NCBI RefSeq assembly: GCF_002803845.1
Contig: NZ_CP024985.1
Coordinates: 6,273,501-6,337,500, forward strand
Reading direction: 5' to 3'
DNA length: 64,000 bases
DNA from: Streptomyces lavendulae subsp. lavendulae
GTDB taxonomy: Bacteria > Actinomycetota > Actinomycetes > Streptomycetales > Streptomycetaceae
Under the pieces are notes generated by a model. The model was not told the DNA's origin. It saw only the letters and a program-made list of their open reading frames with translations, and made no database searches. Positions 50,949-59,955 of the stretch are shown here, piece after piece (within the stretch, counting starts at the first letter, position 1; every line of letters begins with the position of its first letter). The translations under genes were made by a program, and so were the position numbers.

Positions 50949-51938
50949 GTGCTTCTCGACACCTACGGCCGCGTGGCCACTGACCTGCGCGTCTCACTCA
51001 CCGACCGGTGCAATCTGCGCTGCACGTACTGCATGCCCGAGGAGGGCCTGCAGTGGCTCGGCAAGTCCGATCTGCTGAGCGACGAGGAGATCGTCCGGCT
51101 GGTCCGCATCGCCGTCACCCACCTCGGGATCACCGAGGTCCGCTTCACCGGCGGCGAGCCCCTGCTGCGCCCCGGCCTGGTCGGGATCGTCGAGCAGTGC
51201 GCCGCCCTGGAGCCCCGCCCCCGGATGTCCCTGACCACCAACGGCATCGGCCTCAAGCGCACCGCGCAGGCGCTCAAGGCCGCCGGACTGGACAGGGTGA
51301 ACGTTTCCCTGGACACCCTGCGCCCCGAGGTCTTCAAGACCCTCACCCGGCGTGACCGCCACCACGACGTCATCGACGGCATGGCGGCGGCCCGCGAGGC
51401 AGGCCTCACGCCGGTCAAGGTCAACGCCGTCCTGATGCCGGGGCTCAACGACGACGAGGCCCCCGACCTGCTCGCCTGGGCCGTGGAGAACGAGTACGAG
51501 CTCCGCTTCATCGAGCAGATGCCCCTGGACGCCCAGCACGGCTGGAAGCGCGACGGCATGATCACCGCCGGGGACATACTGGAGTCCCTGCGCACCCGCT
51601 TCACGCTCACCGAGGAAGGCGCCGGCGAACGGGGCTCCGCCCCCGCCGAGCGCTGGGTGGTCGACGGCGGCCCGGCCACCGTCGGGGTCATCGCCTCCGT
51701 CACCCGCCCCTTCTGCGGGGCCTGCGACCGCACCCGGCTCACGGCCGACGGCCAGGTCCGCACGTGCCTGTTCGCCACCGAGGAGTCGGACCTGCGCGGC
51801 GCCCTGCGCTCGGGCGCCCCGGACGAGGAGATCGCCCGCCTGTGGCAGGTGGCGATGTGGGGCAAGAAGGCCGGCTCCGGCCTCGACGACCCGTCCTTCC
51901 TCCAGCCCGACCGCCCCATGTCGGCGATCGGCGGCTGA
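50949..51938 (+). CDS. moaA: GTP 3',8-cyclase (molybdenum cofactor biosynthesis)
   Basis: 329 aa from GTG 50949 with GGGGAGGGGG upstream. The radical-SAM cluster is C21-x3-C25-x2-C28 (DRCNLRCTYC). GGEP appears in RFTGGEPLLRPG. The C-terminal second [4Fe-4S] site is FCGACDRTRLTADGQVRTC, and the chain ends in the conserved GG. It converts GTP to 3',8-cyclo-7,8-dihydro-GTP, the first Moco step. moaC and other moa genes are not adjacent. A longer reading frame upstream is terminator and promoter DNA. Confidence 0.95.
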   Translation: MLLDTYGRVATDLRVSLTDRCNLRCTYCMPEEGLQWLGKSDLLSDEEIVRLVRIAVTHLGITEVRFTGGEPLLRPGLVGIVEQCAALEPRPRMSLTTNGIGLKRTAQALKAAGLDRVNVSLDTLRPEVFKTLTRRDRHHDVIDGMAAAREAGLTPVKVNAVLMPGLNDDEAPDLLAWAVENEYELRFIEQMPLDAQHGWKRDGMITAGDILESLRTRFTLTEEGAGERGSAPAERWVVDGGPATVGVIASVTRPFCGACDRTRLTADGQVRTCLFATEESDLRGALRSGAPDEEIARLWQVAMWGKKAGSGLDDPSFLQPDRPMSAIGG

Positions 51939-52033
51939 GCCCGCCGCCGGGGCCGCGCCCGGGCTGCCGCGAGGCGGCCCGAGCCCGCCCCGAGCCCGCC
52001 GTGAGGCGGCCCCGAGCGGGCCCCGGCGGGTCC

Positions 52034-52288
52034 TCAGGGGCGTTCCGAGCCCTCGGGCTGCTCCCACTCGTCGAACTTCACGACGTCCTTGAGGAAACCG
52101 CGCACCCCCAGGAACTGCGAGAGGTGTTCGCGGTGCTCCTCGCACGCCAGCCACGTCTTGCGCCGTTCCGGCGCGTGCAGCTTCGGGTTGTTCCACGCCA
52201 GGACCCAGACCGCCGCGTCACGGCAGCCCTTGGCGGAGCAGGTGGGGATGTCGGCTTCGGAGCCGGAGAAGAAGTCAGGGGAGTTCAC
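52034..52288 (-). CDS. Small conserved protein with Cys/His motif, unknown function
   Basis: 84 aa from GTG 52288 (VNSPDFFSGSEADIPTCSAKGC). It contains CSAKGC and LACEEHREHLSQFLGVRGFL, possible zinc ligands, and a Trp-rich middle (AAVWVLAWNNPKLH). It is conserved in Streptomyces without assigned function. TAGGGT seven bases upstream of the GTG suggests a leaderless transcript, and the extra upstream codons of the longer reading would lie in a terminator hairpin. Confidence 0.78.
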   Translation of the reverse strand: MNSPDFFSGSEADIPTCSAKGCRDAAVWVLAWNNPKLHAPERRKTWLACEEHREHLSQFLGVRGFLKDVVKFDEWEQPEGSERP

Positions 52289-52314
52289 GGCCTCAACCCT
52301 ACAAACGGAAGGGC

Positions 52315-52350
52315 GACGCCGGGCAGCCACGGGGGGAGCTGCCCGGCGTC
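52315..52350 (-). terminator. 13-bp perfect hairpin after the DUF3099 gene
   Basis: GACGCCGGGCAGC and GCTGCCCGGCGTC enclose a 10-nt loop. It lies downstream of the minus-strand DUF3099 gene and upstream of the next minus-strand gene, separating their transcripts. Confidence 0.75.
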
Positions 52351-52426
52351 GGTCCGTCGCTCCGACGGGGGATGCGGAGCGCGTAGGCAGTATGTCACGC
52401 AGGACCGGGTGGGGTGCACCGGAACT

Positions 52427-52759
52427 TCATGATTGATCTGAGGTTTTATTGAGGTTTCCCGCCTCCAGTGCGGGGCGCACCGGGGCCGGCACGAAGTGCG
52501 AGGGCAGCGAGGGGGTCGACTCGCGGCCCGCGTTGGCGATGACCACGGCGATGTAGGGCAGCAGCAGACCCGCCGCGAGCGTCACGATCGCCACATGGCG
52601 TTCCACGTTCCACAGGAGGACCGTGGCGACCACCGACAGGGTCCGGATCGTCATCGAGATCACGTACCGGCGCTGCCGTCCCCGCACGTCCTCTTCGAGG
52701 CCCATCCGGGCCCCGGTGATCCGGAAGACCTCGGCCCCGTTCCGCTTCGTCCGCTGCAC
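52427..52759 (-). CDS. DUF3099 membrane protein
   Basis: 110 aa. After VQRTKRNGAEVFRITGARMGLEEDV comes a conserved basic stretch GRQRRYVISM, then two membrane helices (TIRTLSVVATVLLWNVE and AIVTLAAGLLLPYIAVVIANAG). This is the actinobacterial DUF3099 family. Role unknown. The start is set at GTG 52759 by comparison with the family; GTG 52789 is also possible. Confidence 0.82.
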   Translation of the reverse strand: MQRTKRNGAEVFRITGARMGLEEDVRGRQRRYVISMTIRTLSVVATVLLWNVERHVAIVTLAAGLLLPYIAVVIANAGRESTPSLPSHFVPAPVRPALEAGNLNKTSDQS

Positions 52760-52939
52760 GTTCCACCACCCGATCCACCCGCCGGACACTCCCCGGCACG
52801 CAACCCTTCCACCGTACGCCGCCCCCGTCGAGCCGGGGAGAGGGGGTGTCCCCCCGATGGAGCCGTCCGGCGTGCGTGCCGGGCCGGGCGGGTCGAGACT
52901 GGGCCCACATGCGCACAACGCGCCGCGAGGAGGCTCGAC

Positions 52940-53218
52940 ATGCAATGGTTGTGGGCGATCATCGTCGGTTTCGTGCTGGGCCTCATAGCCCGGGCCATCC
53001 TGCCGGGCAAGCAGCACCAGCCCCTGTGGCTGACCACCCTCTTCGGCATCCTCGGCGCGCTCCTCGGCAACGCCGTCGCGGGGTGGATCGGCGTCGAGGA
53101 CACACGGGGCATCGACTGGACCCGGCACCTGCTCCAGCTGGCCGGAGCCGTCCTGATCGTCGGGCTCGGCGACATGGCCTACGTGGCACTGCGGGGCGGC
53201 AGACGCGGGACCGCCTGA
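52940..53218 (+). CDS. GlsB/YeaQ/YmgE-family small membrane stress protein
   Basis: 92 aa starting MQWLWAIIVGFVLGLIARAILPG behind GAGGAGG. Three hydrophobic helices (about 3-20, 30-50, 65-85) with Gly-rich packing (LFGILGALLGNAVAGWIGV) are typical of the transglycosylase-associated protein/GlsB family. GlsB proteins accompany Gls24 in Firmicutes; here it is separate from the Asp23 cluster. Convergent with tyrS. Confidence 0.9.
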   Translation: MQWLWAIIVGFVLGLIARAILPGKQHQPLWLTTLFGILGALLGNAVAGWIGVEDTRGIDWTRHLLQLAGAVLIVGLGDMAYVALRGGRRGTA

Positions 53219-53234
53219 CACCGCCGATGACGAA

Positions 53235-53271
53235 GGGGCCGGTGCGGACGATTCCCGTCCGCACCGGCCCC
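53235..53271. terminator. 16-bp bidirectional hairpin between GlsB gene and tyrS
   Basis: GGGGCCGGTGCGGACG and CGTCCGCACCGGCCCC enclose ATTCC, flanked by GA and TC. The perfect stem between convergent genes fits a bidirectional terminator. Confidence 0.9.
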
Positions 53272-53297
53272 TCATCGCGTCCGCCCGCCGGCCGGCC

Positions 53298-54596
53298 TCA
53301 GGCGCCGGCGGCCTCGACGCCCGTGACCTCGACGCCCGTGACCTCGACCGCCGCCAGGTTCTTCTTGCCGCGCCGCAGCACCAGCCAGCGGCCGTGCAGC
53401 AGCTCCTCCGGGGCGGGGACCGCGTCCTCGGCGGTGACCTTCACGTTGTTCACGTAGGCGCCGCCCTCCTTCACGGTCCGGCGGCCCGCGGACTTGCTGG
53501 CGACCAGCCCGGTCTCCGCGAGCAGGTCCACGACCTGCCCGAGCTCGGTGACCTTCGCGTGCGGCAGCTCGGAGAGGGCCGCGGCCAGCGTGGCCTCGTC
53601 CAGCTCCGCCAGCTCGCCCTGGCCGAACAGCGCCTTCGACGCGGCGATCACGGCGGCGCACTGGTCCGCGCCGTGCACCAGCGTGGTCAGCTCCTCGGCC
53701 AGCGCCCGCTGCGCGGCGCGCGCCTGCGGCCGCTCGGCGGTCTGGGCCTCCAGCTCCTCCAGTTCCTCGCGGGACTTGAAGGACAGGATCCGCATGTAGG
53801 TGGAGATGTCCCGGTCGTCCACGTTCAGCCAGAACTGGTAGAACGCGTACGGGGTGGTCATCTCCGGGTCCAGCCAGACGGCCCCGCTCTCGGACTTGCC
53901 GAACTTGGTGCCGTCCGCCTTGACCATCAGCGGGGTCGCCATCGCGTGGACGTGCGCCTGCGGCTCCACCCGGTGGATCAGGTCGAGCCCGGCCGTCAGG
54001 TTGCCCCACTGGTCCGAGCCGCCCTGCTGGAGGGTGCAGCCGTAGCGGCGGTACAGCTCCAGGAAGTCCATGCCCTGGAGCAGCTGGTAGCTGAACTCGG
54101 TGTAGCTGATGCCCTGGTCGGACTCCAGCCGCTTGGCGACCGAGTCCTTCGTCAGCATCTTGTTGACGCGGAAGTGCTTGCCGATGTCCCGCAGGAACTC
54201 GATGGCGGACATGCCCGCCGTCCAGTCCAGGTTGTTCACCATCAGCGCCGCGTTCTCGCCCTCGAAGGACAGGAACGGCTCGATCTGCGAGCGCAGCCGG
54301 TTCACCCAGTTCGCGATGGTCTCCGGGTCGTTCAGCGTCCGCTCGGCGGTCGGGCGGGGGTCGCCGATCTGACCGGTGGCCCCGCCGACCAGCGCCAGCG
54401 GCCGGTGGCCGGCCTGCTGGAGCCGGCGCACGGTGAGCACCTGGACCAGGTGCCCCACGTGCAGCGAGGCCGCCGTCGGGTCGAAGCCGCAATAGAAGGT
54501 GACGGGACCGTCCGCGAACGCCTTGCGCAGCGCTTCTTCGTCGGTGGACTGGGCGAAGAGCCCACGCCACTTCAGTTCGTCGACGATGTCCGTCAC
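53298..54596 (-). CDS. tyrS: Tyrosine--tRNA ligase
   Basis: 432 aa class I synthetase from GTG 54596. Visible parts are the HIGH motif as HVGH (about 46-49), YCGFDPTAASL, the tyrosine pocket YTEFSYQLLQGMDF and QQGGSDQWGNLTAG, and the KMSKS motif as KFGKS (about 230). An S4 RNA-binding domain follows at about 350-415. It charges tRNA-Tyr. The tail carries a 5-residue repeat VEVTG-VEVTG-VEAAG encoded by 15-bp DNA repeats. No T-box leader is visible upstream. Confidence 0.97.
   Translation of the reverse strand: MTDIVDELKWRGLFAQSTDEEALRKAFADGPVTFYCGFDPTAASLHVGHLVQVLTVRRLQQAGHRPLALVGGATGQIGDPRPTAERTLNDPETIANWVNRLRSQIEPFLSFEGENAALMVNNLDWTAGMSAIEFLRDIGKHFRVNKMLTKDSVAKRLESDQGISYTEFSYQLLQGMDFLELYRRYGCTLQQGGSDQWGNLTAGLDLIHRVEPQAHVHAMATPLMVKADGTKFGKSESGAVWLDPEMTTPYAFYQFWLNVDDRDISTYMRILSFKSREELEELEAQTAERPQARAAQRALAEELTTLVHGADQCAAVIAASKALFGQGELAELDEATLAAALSELPHAKVTELGQVVDLLAETGLVASKSAGRRTVKEGGAYVNNVKVTAEDAVPAPEELLHGRWLVLRRGKKNLAAVEVTGVEVTGVEAAGA
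53311..53349 (-). repeat. 15-bp tandem repeat in the 3' end of tyrS
   Basis: CCTCGACGCCCGTGA occurs twice followed by a partial third copy. It is in frame and encodes the repeated pentapeptide at the synthetase C-terminus. Confidence 0.85.
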
Positions 54597-54647
54597 GGTC
54601 TCTCGACTCCTTCGATGTCTGAAAATGCCGTGCTCAGTCTAGGTGGG

Positions 54648-56036
54648 TCAGACGCCCTTGCTGACCGAGCTCATGTTGAAGTCCGGGATGCGCAGGGCGG
54701 GCATCGCGGCCCGGGTGAACCAGTCGCCCCACTCGCGCGGCAGGGTCTTCTCGGTCCGTCCGGCCTCCGAGGCGCGCGACAGCAGGTCCACCGGCGACTC
54801 GTTGAACCGGAAGTTGTTGACCTCGCCCGTGACCTGCCCGTTCTCCACCAGATAGACGCCGTCCCGGGTCAGGCCGGTGAGCAGCAGGGTGGCCGGGTCG
54901 ACCTCGCGGATGTACCAGAGGCAGGTCAGCAGCAGGCCCCGCTCGGTGCCCGCCACCATCTCCTCCAGCGACTTGTCCCCGCCCCCGTCCAGGATGAGGT
55001 TCCCGAAGGCCGGGGAGAGCGGCAGGCCGGTCAGGGCGGAGCTGTGCCGGGTCGTGGTCAGCCGCGCCAGCTCGCCGCCGCTGATCCACTCGGTCGCCGG
55101 GACCGGCAGGCCGTTGTCGAACACCGAGGCGTCGTCGCCGGAGCTGTGCGCGATCACGAACGGCGCCGACTCCAGGCCGGGGGAGTGCGGGTCGCTGCGC
55201 AGGGTCAGCGGCAGCCGCGAGAGCTGCTCGCCGATCCGGGTGCCGCCGCCGGGCTTGGAGAAGACCGTACGGCCCTCCACCGCGTCGCGGGCCGCCGCCG
55301 ACCACATCTGGTAGATCAGCAGGTCCGCGACGGCCGTGGGCGGCAGCAGGGTCTCGTACCGCCCGGCGGGCAGCTCGACCTTGCGCTCCGCCCAGCCCAG
55401 GCGGACGGCGAGCTCCGCGTCGAGCACGGTCGGGTCCACGTCCTTGAAGTCCCGGGTGGCCCGGCCGGCCCAGGCCGAGCGGGAACGGTCCGGGGACTTC
55501 GCGTTGAGCTCCAGGGTCCCGTTGGGCTGGTCGTGGCGCAGCCGCAGCCCCGTGGAGGTGCCGACGTACGTGGTGACCAGCTCGTGGTTCGCGAACCCGT
55601 ACAGCTCCCGCCCGCCCGCGCGGGCCCGCGCGAAGGCCTCGCCGAGGGCCGGGGCGAAGTCCGCGAACACTGCCGAGGAGGTCTCGGCGGGGCCGTCGGT
55701 GAAGTCGGGCGAGGCCGGGGTCCCGGTGACCAGCGGCTGGGCGTCCTCGGCGGGGCCGGCCCCGCGGGCGGCCGCCTCGGCGGCGCGTACGAGCGGCTCC
55801 AGGTCGGCGGCGGTGACGGCGGAGCGCGAGACGACCCCCGAGGCCGTGCCCTCCTTGCCGTCGACGGTGGCGATGACCGTCAGGGTGCGGCCGCGGGTGA
55901 CGCCGTTCGTGGTGAGCGCGTTGCCCGCCCAGCGCAGGTTGGCGCTGGACTCCTCGTCGGCGATGACGACGCAGCCGTCGGCTGTGGACAGCTCCAGGGC
56001 GCGCTCGACGATCTCGTGCGGCTTCGTTCGGCTCAT
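54648..56036 (-). CDS. TldD/PmbA-family protein, PmbA (TldE)-like partner
   Basis: 462 aa. Features are the N-terminal VERALELSTADGCVVIADEESSANLRWAGN, a middle of unstructured Ala/Pro segments, then SKPGGGTRIGEQLSRLPLTL, GLPLSPAFGNLILDGG and LLTCLWYIREVDPATLLLTGLTRDGVYLVENGQVTG. It lacks the HExxxH motif seen in the neighbouring TldD. This matches the TldE role: TldD-TldE heterodimers form a protease with one zinc site on TldD. It overlaps tldD by ATGA (co-translated). Confidence 0.92.
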   Translation of the reverse strand: MSRTKPHEIVERALELSTADGCVVIADEESSANLRWAGNALTTNGVTRGRTLTVIATVDGKEGTASGVVSRSAVTAADLEPLVRAAEAAARGAGPAEDAQPLVTGTPASPDFTDGPAETSSAVFADFAPALGEAFARARAGGRELYGFANHELVTTYVGTSTGLRLRHDQPNGTLELNAKSPDRSRSAWAGRATRDFKDVDPTVLDAELAVRLGWAERKVELPAGRYETLLPPTAVADLLIYQMWSAAARDAVEGRTVFSKPGGGTRIGEQLSRLPLTLRSDPHSPGLESAPFVIAHSSGDDASVFDNGLPVPATEWISGGELARLTTTRHSSALTGLPLSPAFGNLILDGGGDKSLEEMVAGTERGLLLTCLWYIREVDPATLLLTGLTRDGVYLVENGQVTGEVNNFRFNESPVDLLSRASEAGRTEKTLPREWGDWFTRAAMPALRIPDFNMSSVSKGV

Positions 56037-57556
56037 CGACCGGCCTCCTGCGTGGTGTTCAGGATGTTCACGTCGCGGAACAGGGCGGACGGGCAGCCGT
56101 GGGAGACCGCCGCGACCTGGCCCGGCTGGGCCTTTCCGCAGTTGAAGGCGCCGCCCAGCACGTAGGTCTGCGGGCCGCCGACCTTCTCCATCGAGCCCCA
56201 GAACTCGGTGGTCGTGGCCTGGTACGCGACGTCGCGCAGCTGACCGGCGAGCCGGCCGTTCTCGATGCGGAAGAACCGCTGGCCGGTGAACTGGAAGTTG
56301 TAGCGCTGCATGTCGATCGACCAGGAGCGGTCGCCGACCACGTAGATCCCGCGCTCCACCCCGCCGATCAGGTCCTCGGTGGACAGCCCGCCCGGATCCG
56401 GCCGCAGCGAGACGTTCGCCATCCGCTGGACCGGGACGTGCCCGGGGGAGTCGGCGTAGGCGCAGCCGTTGGAGCGGCCGAGGCCCGTGAGCTTCGCGAT
56501 CCGCCGGTCCGTCTGGTAGCCGGCCAGGGTGCCGTCCTTGACCAGGTCCCAGCTCTGCGCCTCGACGCCCTCGTCGTCGTAGCCGATGGTGGCCAGGCCG
56601 TGTTCGGCCGTGCGGTCGCCGGTCACGTTCATCACCGAGGAGCCGTACTTGAGGGTGCCGAGCTGGTCGAAGGTGGCGAAGGAGGTCCCCGCGTACGCCG
56701 CCTCGTAGCCCAGCGCCCGGTCGAGCTCGGTGGCGTGGCCGATGGACTCGTGGATGGTCAGCCACAGGTTCGACGGGTGCACGACCAGGTCGTAGCGCCC
56801 GGCCTCGACGCTCGGGGCCCGCATCTTCTCGGCGAGCAGGCCGGGGATCTCCTCCAGCTCGGCGTTCCAGTCCCAGCCGGTGCCCGTCAGGTATTCCCAG
56901 CCGCGCCCGGCGGGCGGGGCGATGGTGCGCATGGAGTCGAACTCGCCGGTGGTGGCGTTCACGGCGACGGCGGTGAGCTGCGGGTGGATCCGCACGCGCT
57001 GCTGCGTGGTGGAGGTGCCCGCGGTGTCGGCGTAGAACTTGTTCTCGTGGACGGCGAGGAGCGAGGCGTCCACGTGCGCGACGCCGTCGGCGGCCAGCAG
57101 CCGGGTGCTCCAGTCGGCGAGCAGGGCCGCCTTCTCGGCGTCCGGCACCGAGAAGGGGTCCACGTCGTAGGCGGAGATCCAGGTCTTGTCGGCGTGCACC
57201 GGCTCGTCGGCGAGCTCGACGCGCTCGTCGGAGCCGGCGGCCTTGATCACCTGGGCGGACAGCTTCGCCATGGCGACGGCCTGGGAGGCCACCTTGGCCG
57301 CGGCGTCCATGGTCAGGTCCACGCCGGAGGCGAAGCCCCAGCTGCCTCCGTGCACCACCCGGACCGCGTACCCGAGGTCCGTGGTGTCGGAGCCGCCGGA
57401 GGGTTTGGCGTCGCGCAGGCGCCAGGAGGCGCTGCGGATCCGCTCCAGCCGGAAGTCGGCATGGTCGGCGCCGAGCGCGCGGGCCCGGGCGAGCGCCGCG
57501 TCGGCGAGCGCCCGCAGGGGCAGCGCGGTGAAGGCCGCGTCGATGGAATGGGCCAC
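56033..57556 (-). CDS. tldD: TldD-type metallopeptidase
   Basis: 507 aa from GTG 57556 with GGGAGGA upstream. The zinc motif is HESIGHATELDRALGYEAAYAG (HExxxH). Upstream is FRLERIRSASWRLRDAKPSGG. GLATIGYDDEGVEAQ and GYQTDRRIAKLTGLGRSNGCAY follow, both family signatures. With its PmbA/TldE-like partner it should make the heterodimeric peptidase that trims peptides, such as modified peptides or antitoxins in other bacteria. Physiological substrate here unknown. Confidence 0.94.
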   Translation of the reverse strand: MAHSIDAAFTALPLRALADAALARARALGADHADFRLERIRSASWRLRDAKPSGGSDTTDLGYAVRVVHGGSWGFASGVDLTMDAAAKVASQAVAMAKLSAQVIKAAGSDERVELADEPVHADKTWISAYDVDPFSVPDAEKAALLADWSTRLLAADGVAHVDASLLAVHENKFYADTAGTSTTQQRVRIHPQLTAVAVNATTGEFDSMRTIAPPAGRGWEYLTGTGWDWNAELEEIPGLLAEKMRAPSVEAGRYDLVVHPSNLWLTIHESIGHATELDRALGYEAAYAGTSFATFDQLGTLKYGSSVMNVTGDRTAEHGLATIGYDDEGVEAQSWDLVKDGTLAGYQTDRRIAKLTGLGRSNGCAYADSPGHVPVQRMANVSLRPDPGGLSTEDLIGGVERGIYVVGDRSWSIDMQRYNFQFTGQRFFRIENGRLAGQLRDVAYQATTTEFWGSMEKVGGPQTYVLGGAFNCGKAQPGQVAAVSHGCPSALFRDVNILNTTQEAGR

Positions 57557-57740
57557 GGAAATCCTCCCGGGGTCGGGGCAGGTCGCCCCGATCATGTCGC
57601 GCCCGGGGCTCTGGTGCCTACATCTTTCTGTAGGGACTCGACATACCCCGTCGCAAGGCCCTGTCGGAGCCCGATTCTCCGGATGCCGGAGCGGGCCTAT
57701 AGGTTTTTGCTATTCAGACAGCTAGCGAAAGGGTGATCCG

Positions 57741-58460
57741 TTGAGCCGCTCGGTTCTCGTCACCGGAGGTAACCGGGGCATCGGCCTCGCCATCGCCCGA
57801 GCCTTCGCCCAGGCCGGCGACAAGGTCGCGATCACGTACCGCTCGGGAGAGCCGCCGCAGGAGCTCACCGACCTCGGCGTACTGTCGGTGCGCTGCGACA
57901 TCACCGACTCCGAGCAGGTGGAGCAGGCCTACAAGGAGATCGAGGCCAAGCACGGCAACGTGGAGGTGCTGGTGGCCAACGCCGGCATCACCAAGGACAC
58001 GCTGCTGATGCGGATGTCCGAGGAGGACTTCGCCTCCGTCGTCGACACCAACCTCACGGGCACCTTCCGGGTGGTCAAGCGCGCCAACCGCGGCATGCTC
58101 CGGGCGAAGAAGGGCCGTGTGGTCCTGATCTCCTCGGTGGTGGGCCTGCTGGGTTCCGCGGGTCAGGCCAACTACGCCGCCTCCAAGGCCGCGCTGGTCG
58201 GCTTCGCCCGCTCCCTCGCCCGCGAGCTGGGCAGCCGCAACATCACCTTCAACGTCGTGGCCCCGGGTTTCGTGGACACCGACATGACGAAGGTGCTCAC
58301 CGACGAGCAGCGTGCGGGCATCGTGTCGCAGGTGCCGCTGGCCCGCTACGCGCAGCCCGAGGAGATCGCGGCCGCCGTGAGCTTCCTGGCGTCCGATGAC
58401 GCCGCGTACATCACCGGAGCCGTCATTCCCGTTGACGGCGGATTGGGCATGGGTCACTGA
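57741..58460 (+). CDS. fabG: 3-oxoacyl-ACP reductase FabG
   Basis: 239 aa from TTG 57741 behind AAAGGGTGATCC. TGGNRGIG (8-15), N-A-G (80-82), S132, Y145 and K149 (YAASK) are present. The ending is VIPVDGGLGMGH. It reduces 3-oxoacyl-ACP in fatty-acid synthesis. The upstream DNA has an AT-rich stretch (TATAGGTTTTTGCTATTCAG at 57700-57719) likely holding the promoter. fabI follows after five bases, so they form an operon. Confidence 0.95.
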   Translation: MSRSVLVTGGNRGIGLAIARAFAQAGDKVAITYRSGEPPQELTDLGVLSVRCDITDSEQVEQAYKEIEAKHGNVEVLVANAGITKDTLLMRMSEEDFASVVDTNLTGTFRVVKRANRGMLRAKKGRVVLISSVVGLLGSAGQANYAASKAALVGFARSLARELGSRNITFNVVAPGFVDTDMTKVLTDEQRAGIVSQVPLARYAQPEEIAAAVSFLASDDAAYITGAVIPVDGGLGMGH

Positions 58461-58465
58461 TCACC

Positions 58466-59236
58466 ATGAGCGGAATTCTCGACGGCAAGCGCATCCTCAT
58501 CACCGGGGTGCTGATGGAATCGTCCATCGCCTTCCACACCGCCCGACTGGCCCAGGAGCAGGGCGCCGAGGTCATCCTCACCGCGTGGCCGCGCCCTTCG
58601 CTGACCGAGCGGATCGCCAAGAAGCTGCCGAAGCCGGTCAAGGTCATCGAGCTCGACGTCACCAACGACGAGCACCTGGCCCGCCTCGAAGGCCTGGTCC
58701 GCGAGGAGCTCGGCGGCCTCGACGGGGTCGTGCACTCCATCGGCTTCGCGCCGCAGGACGCGCTCGGCGGCAACTTCCTGAACACCCCGTTCGAGTCGGT
58801 GGCCACCGCCATGCACGTCTCGGCGTTCTCGCTGAAGTCGCTGGCCATGGCCTGCAAGCCGCTGTTCCCGGCGGAGGGCGCGGCCATCGTCGGCCTCACC
58901 TTCGACGCGCAGTTCGCCTGGCCGCAGTACGACTGGATGGGCCCGGCCAAGGCCGCGCTGGAGGCCACCAGCCGCTACCTCGCCCGCGACCTGGGCAAGG
59001 AGAACATCCGCTGCAACCTGGTCTCGGCCGGTCCGATCGGCTCGATGGCCGCGAAGTCCATCCCGGGCTTCGGCGAGCTGGCGGACACCTGGAACCAGCG
59101 GTCCATGCTGGCGTGGGACATGAGCGACCCGGAGCCGACGGGCCGGGGCGTCGTCGCCCTGCTGTCGGACTGGTTCCCGAAGACCACGGGCGAGATCGTC
59201 CACGTCGACGGCGGCCTGCACGCGATGGGCGCCTGA
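58466..59236 (+). CDS. fabI: Enoyl-ACP reductase (NADH), InhA-type FabI
   Basis: 256 aa. GILDGKRILITGVLMESSIAFH is close to the N-terminus of mycobacterial InhA. Cofactor and catalytic residues include LDVTN, SIGFAPQDALGG, F146 in LTFDA, and the YxxxxxxK motif Y155-K162 in PQYDWMGPAKAAL. The C-terminus is EIVHVDGGLHAMGA. It performs the last reduction of the fatty-acid elongation cycle. A 20-bp perfect hairpin with T-run follows. Confidence 0.96.
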   Translation: MSGILDGKRILITGVLMESSIAFHTARLAQEQGAEVILTAWPRPSLTERIAKKLPKPVKVIELDVTNDEHLARLEGLVREELGGLDGVVHSIGFAPQDALGGNFLNTPFESVATAMHVSAFSLKSLAMACKPLFPAEGAAIVGLTFDAQFAWPQYDWMGPAKAALEATSRYLARDLGKENIRCNLVSAGPIGSMAAKSIPGFGELADTWNQRSMLAWDMSDPEPTGRGVVALLSDWFPKTTGEIVHVDGGLHAMGA

Positions 59237-59253
59237 CCGGCACCCGCATCCGT

Positions 59254-59304
59254 ACGGCGGTGGCCGCGCCTCCCTCTCCGGGAGGCGCGGCCACCGCCGT
59301 TTTC
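59254..59304 (+). terminator. Rho-independent terminator after fabI
   Basis: A perfect stem of at least 20 bp (ACGGCGGTGGCCGCGCCTCC with its complement) encloses a 5-nt loop and is followed by TTTTCG. It is the longest stem in the window. Confidence 0.92.
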
Positions 59305-59448
59305 GCGGTCCGGGAGCGGGGGAGCAGGGGTTCGTTCGATCAGATTTTCGCCGTCCGGCCGGATCTTCCCGAGTCGAAAACCAGGACAGATGCCTGCAAA
59401 CTGACCTCGTCGGGATCTTCCCGGCTGCTTCGGGGAGGAGGTACCGGC

Positions 59449-59904
59449 GTGCGCGCGAGGCCGAGCCGAGCGGTATCGCTGCTGGTCACCTCCGTGGTCC
59501 TGACCGGACTCCTGATCCCCGGGGCCACCGCGCAGCCCGGTGGTCCGGAGCCGGGAGCGGGGCCGGGATCCGGGCCGGGAGCCGGGCCGGAAGCGGCCGC
59601 CCCGGCCGCCGTGGACCTCGCCGACATCCCGGGCGAACCCCCCGTCCGGCCCGCGCCGGCCGCGACCCCCGAGCTCTTCGGCTCCGACTGCGACACCGAG
59701 ATCGACGGCTCGCAGGTCACCGCGTACTGCCACAACGGCTACCCCGAGACCGACCTGCTCCGCCTCCACGTGGAGTGCGAGCGCTGGTGGGACCTGGACG
59801 GGGACGGCGCCGCCGTGTCCCTGGACCCGGCGGGCCGGGTCCGGCTCACCGGCCGCTGCTGGAAGGAGGTCCGCACGGCCTGGGTGAGCCACCAGCGGCC
59901 GTGA
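59449..59904 (+). CDS. Secreted small cysteine-containing protein, unknown function
   Basis: 151 aa from GTG 59449 behind GGGGAGGAGG. Signal peptide about 1-29 (SRAVSLLVTSVVLTGLLIPGATA-QP). A Gly/Pro/Ala-rich low-complexity linker follows (GAGPGSGPGAGPEAAAPA), then a compact domain with four cysteines (DCDTE, YCHNG, ECERW, RCWKE), which could form two disulfides. No family recognised. It is transcribed alone after the fabI terminator. Confidence 0.78.
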   Translation: MRARPSRAVSLLVTSVVLTGLLIPGATAQPGGPEPGAGPGSGPGAGPEAAAPAAVDLADIPGEPPVRPAPAATPELFGSDCDTEIDGSQVTAYCHNGYPETDLLRLHVECERWWDLDGDGAAVSLDPAGRVRLTGRCWKEVRTAWVSHQRP

Positions 59905-59955
59905 GGGCCGCCCGGGCGCCCCGGGCCCGGCCCGTTCCGTTCCGTTCCGTTCCGC

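Noticed and set aside
54597..54647. T-box leader upstream of tyrS
   Set aside because: Only about 50 bp separate tyrS from the next gene and no T-box sequence is visible.
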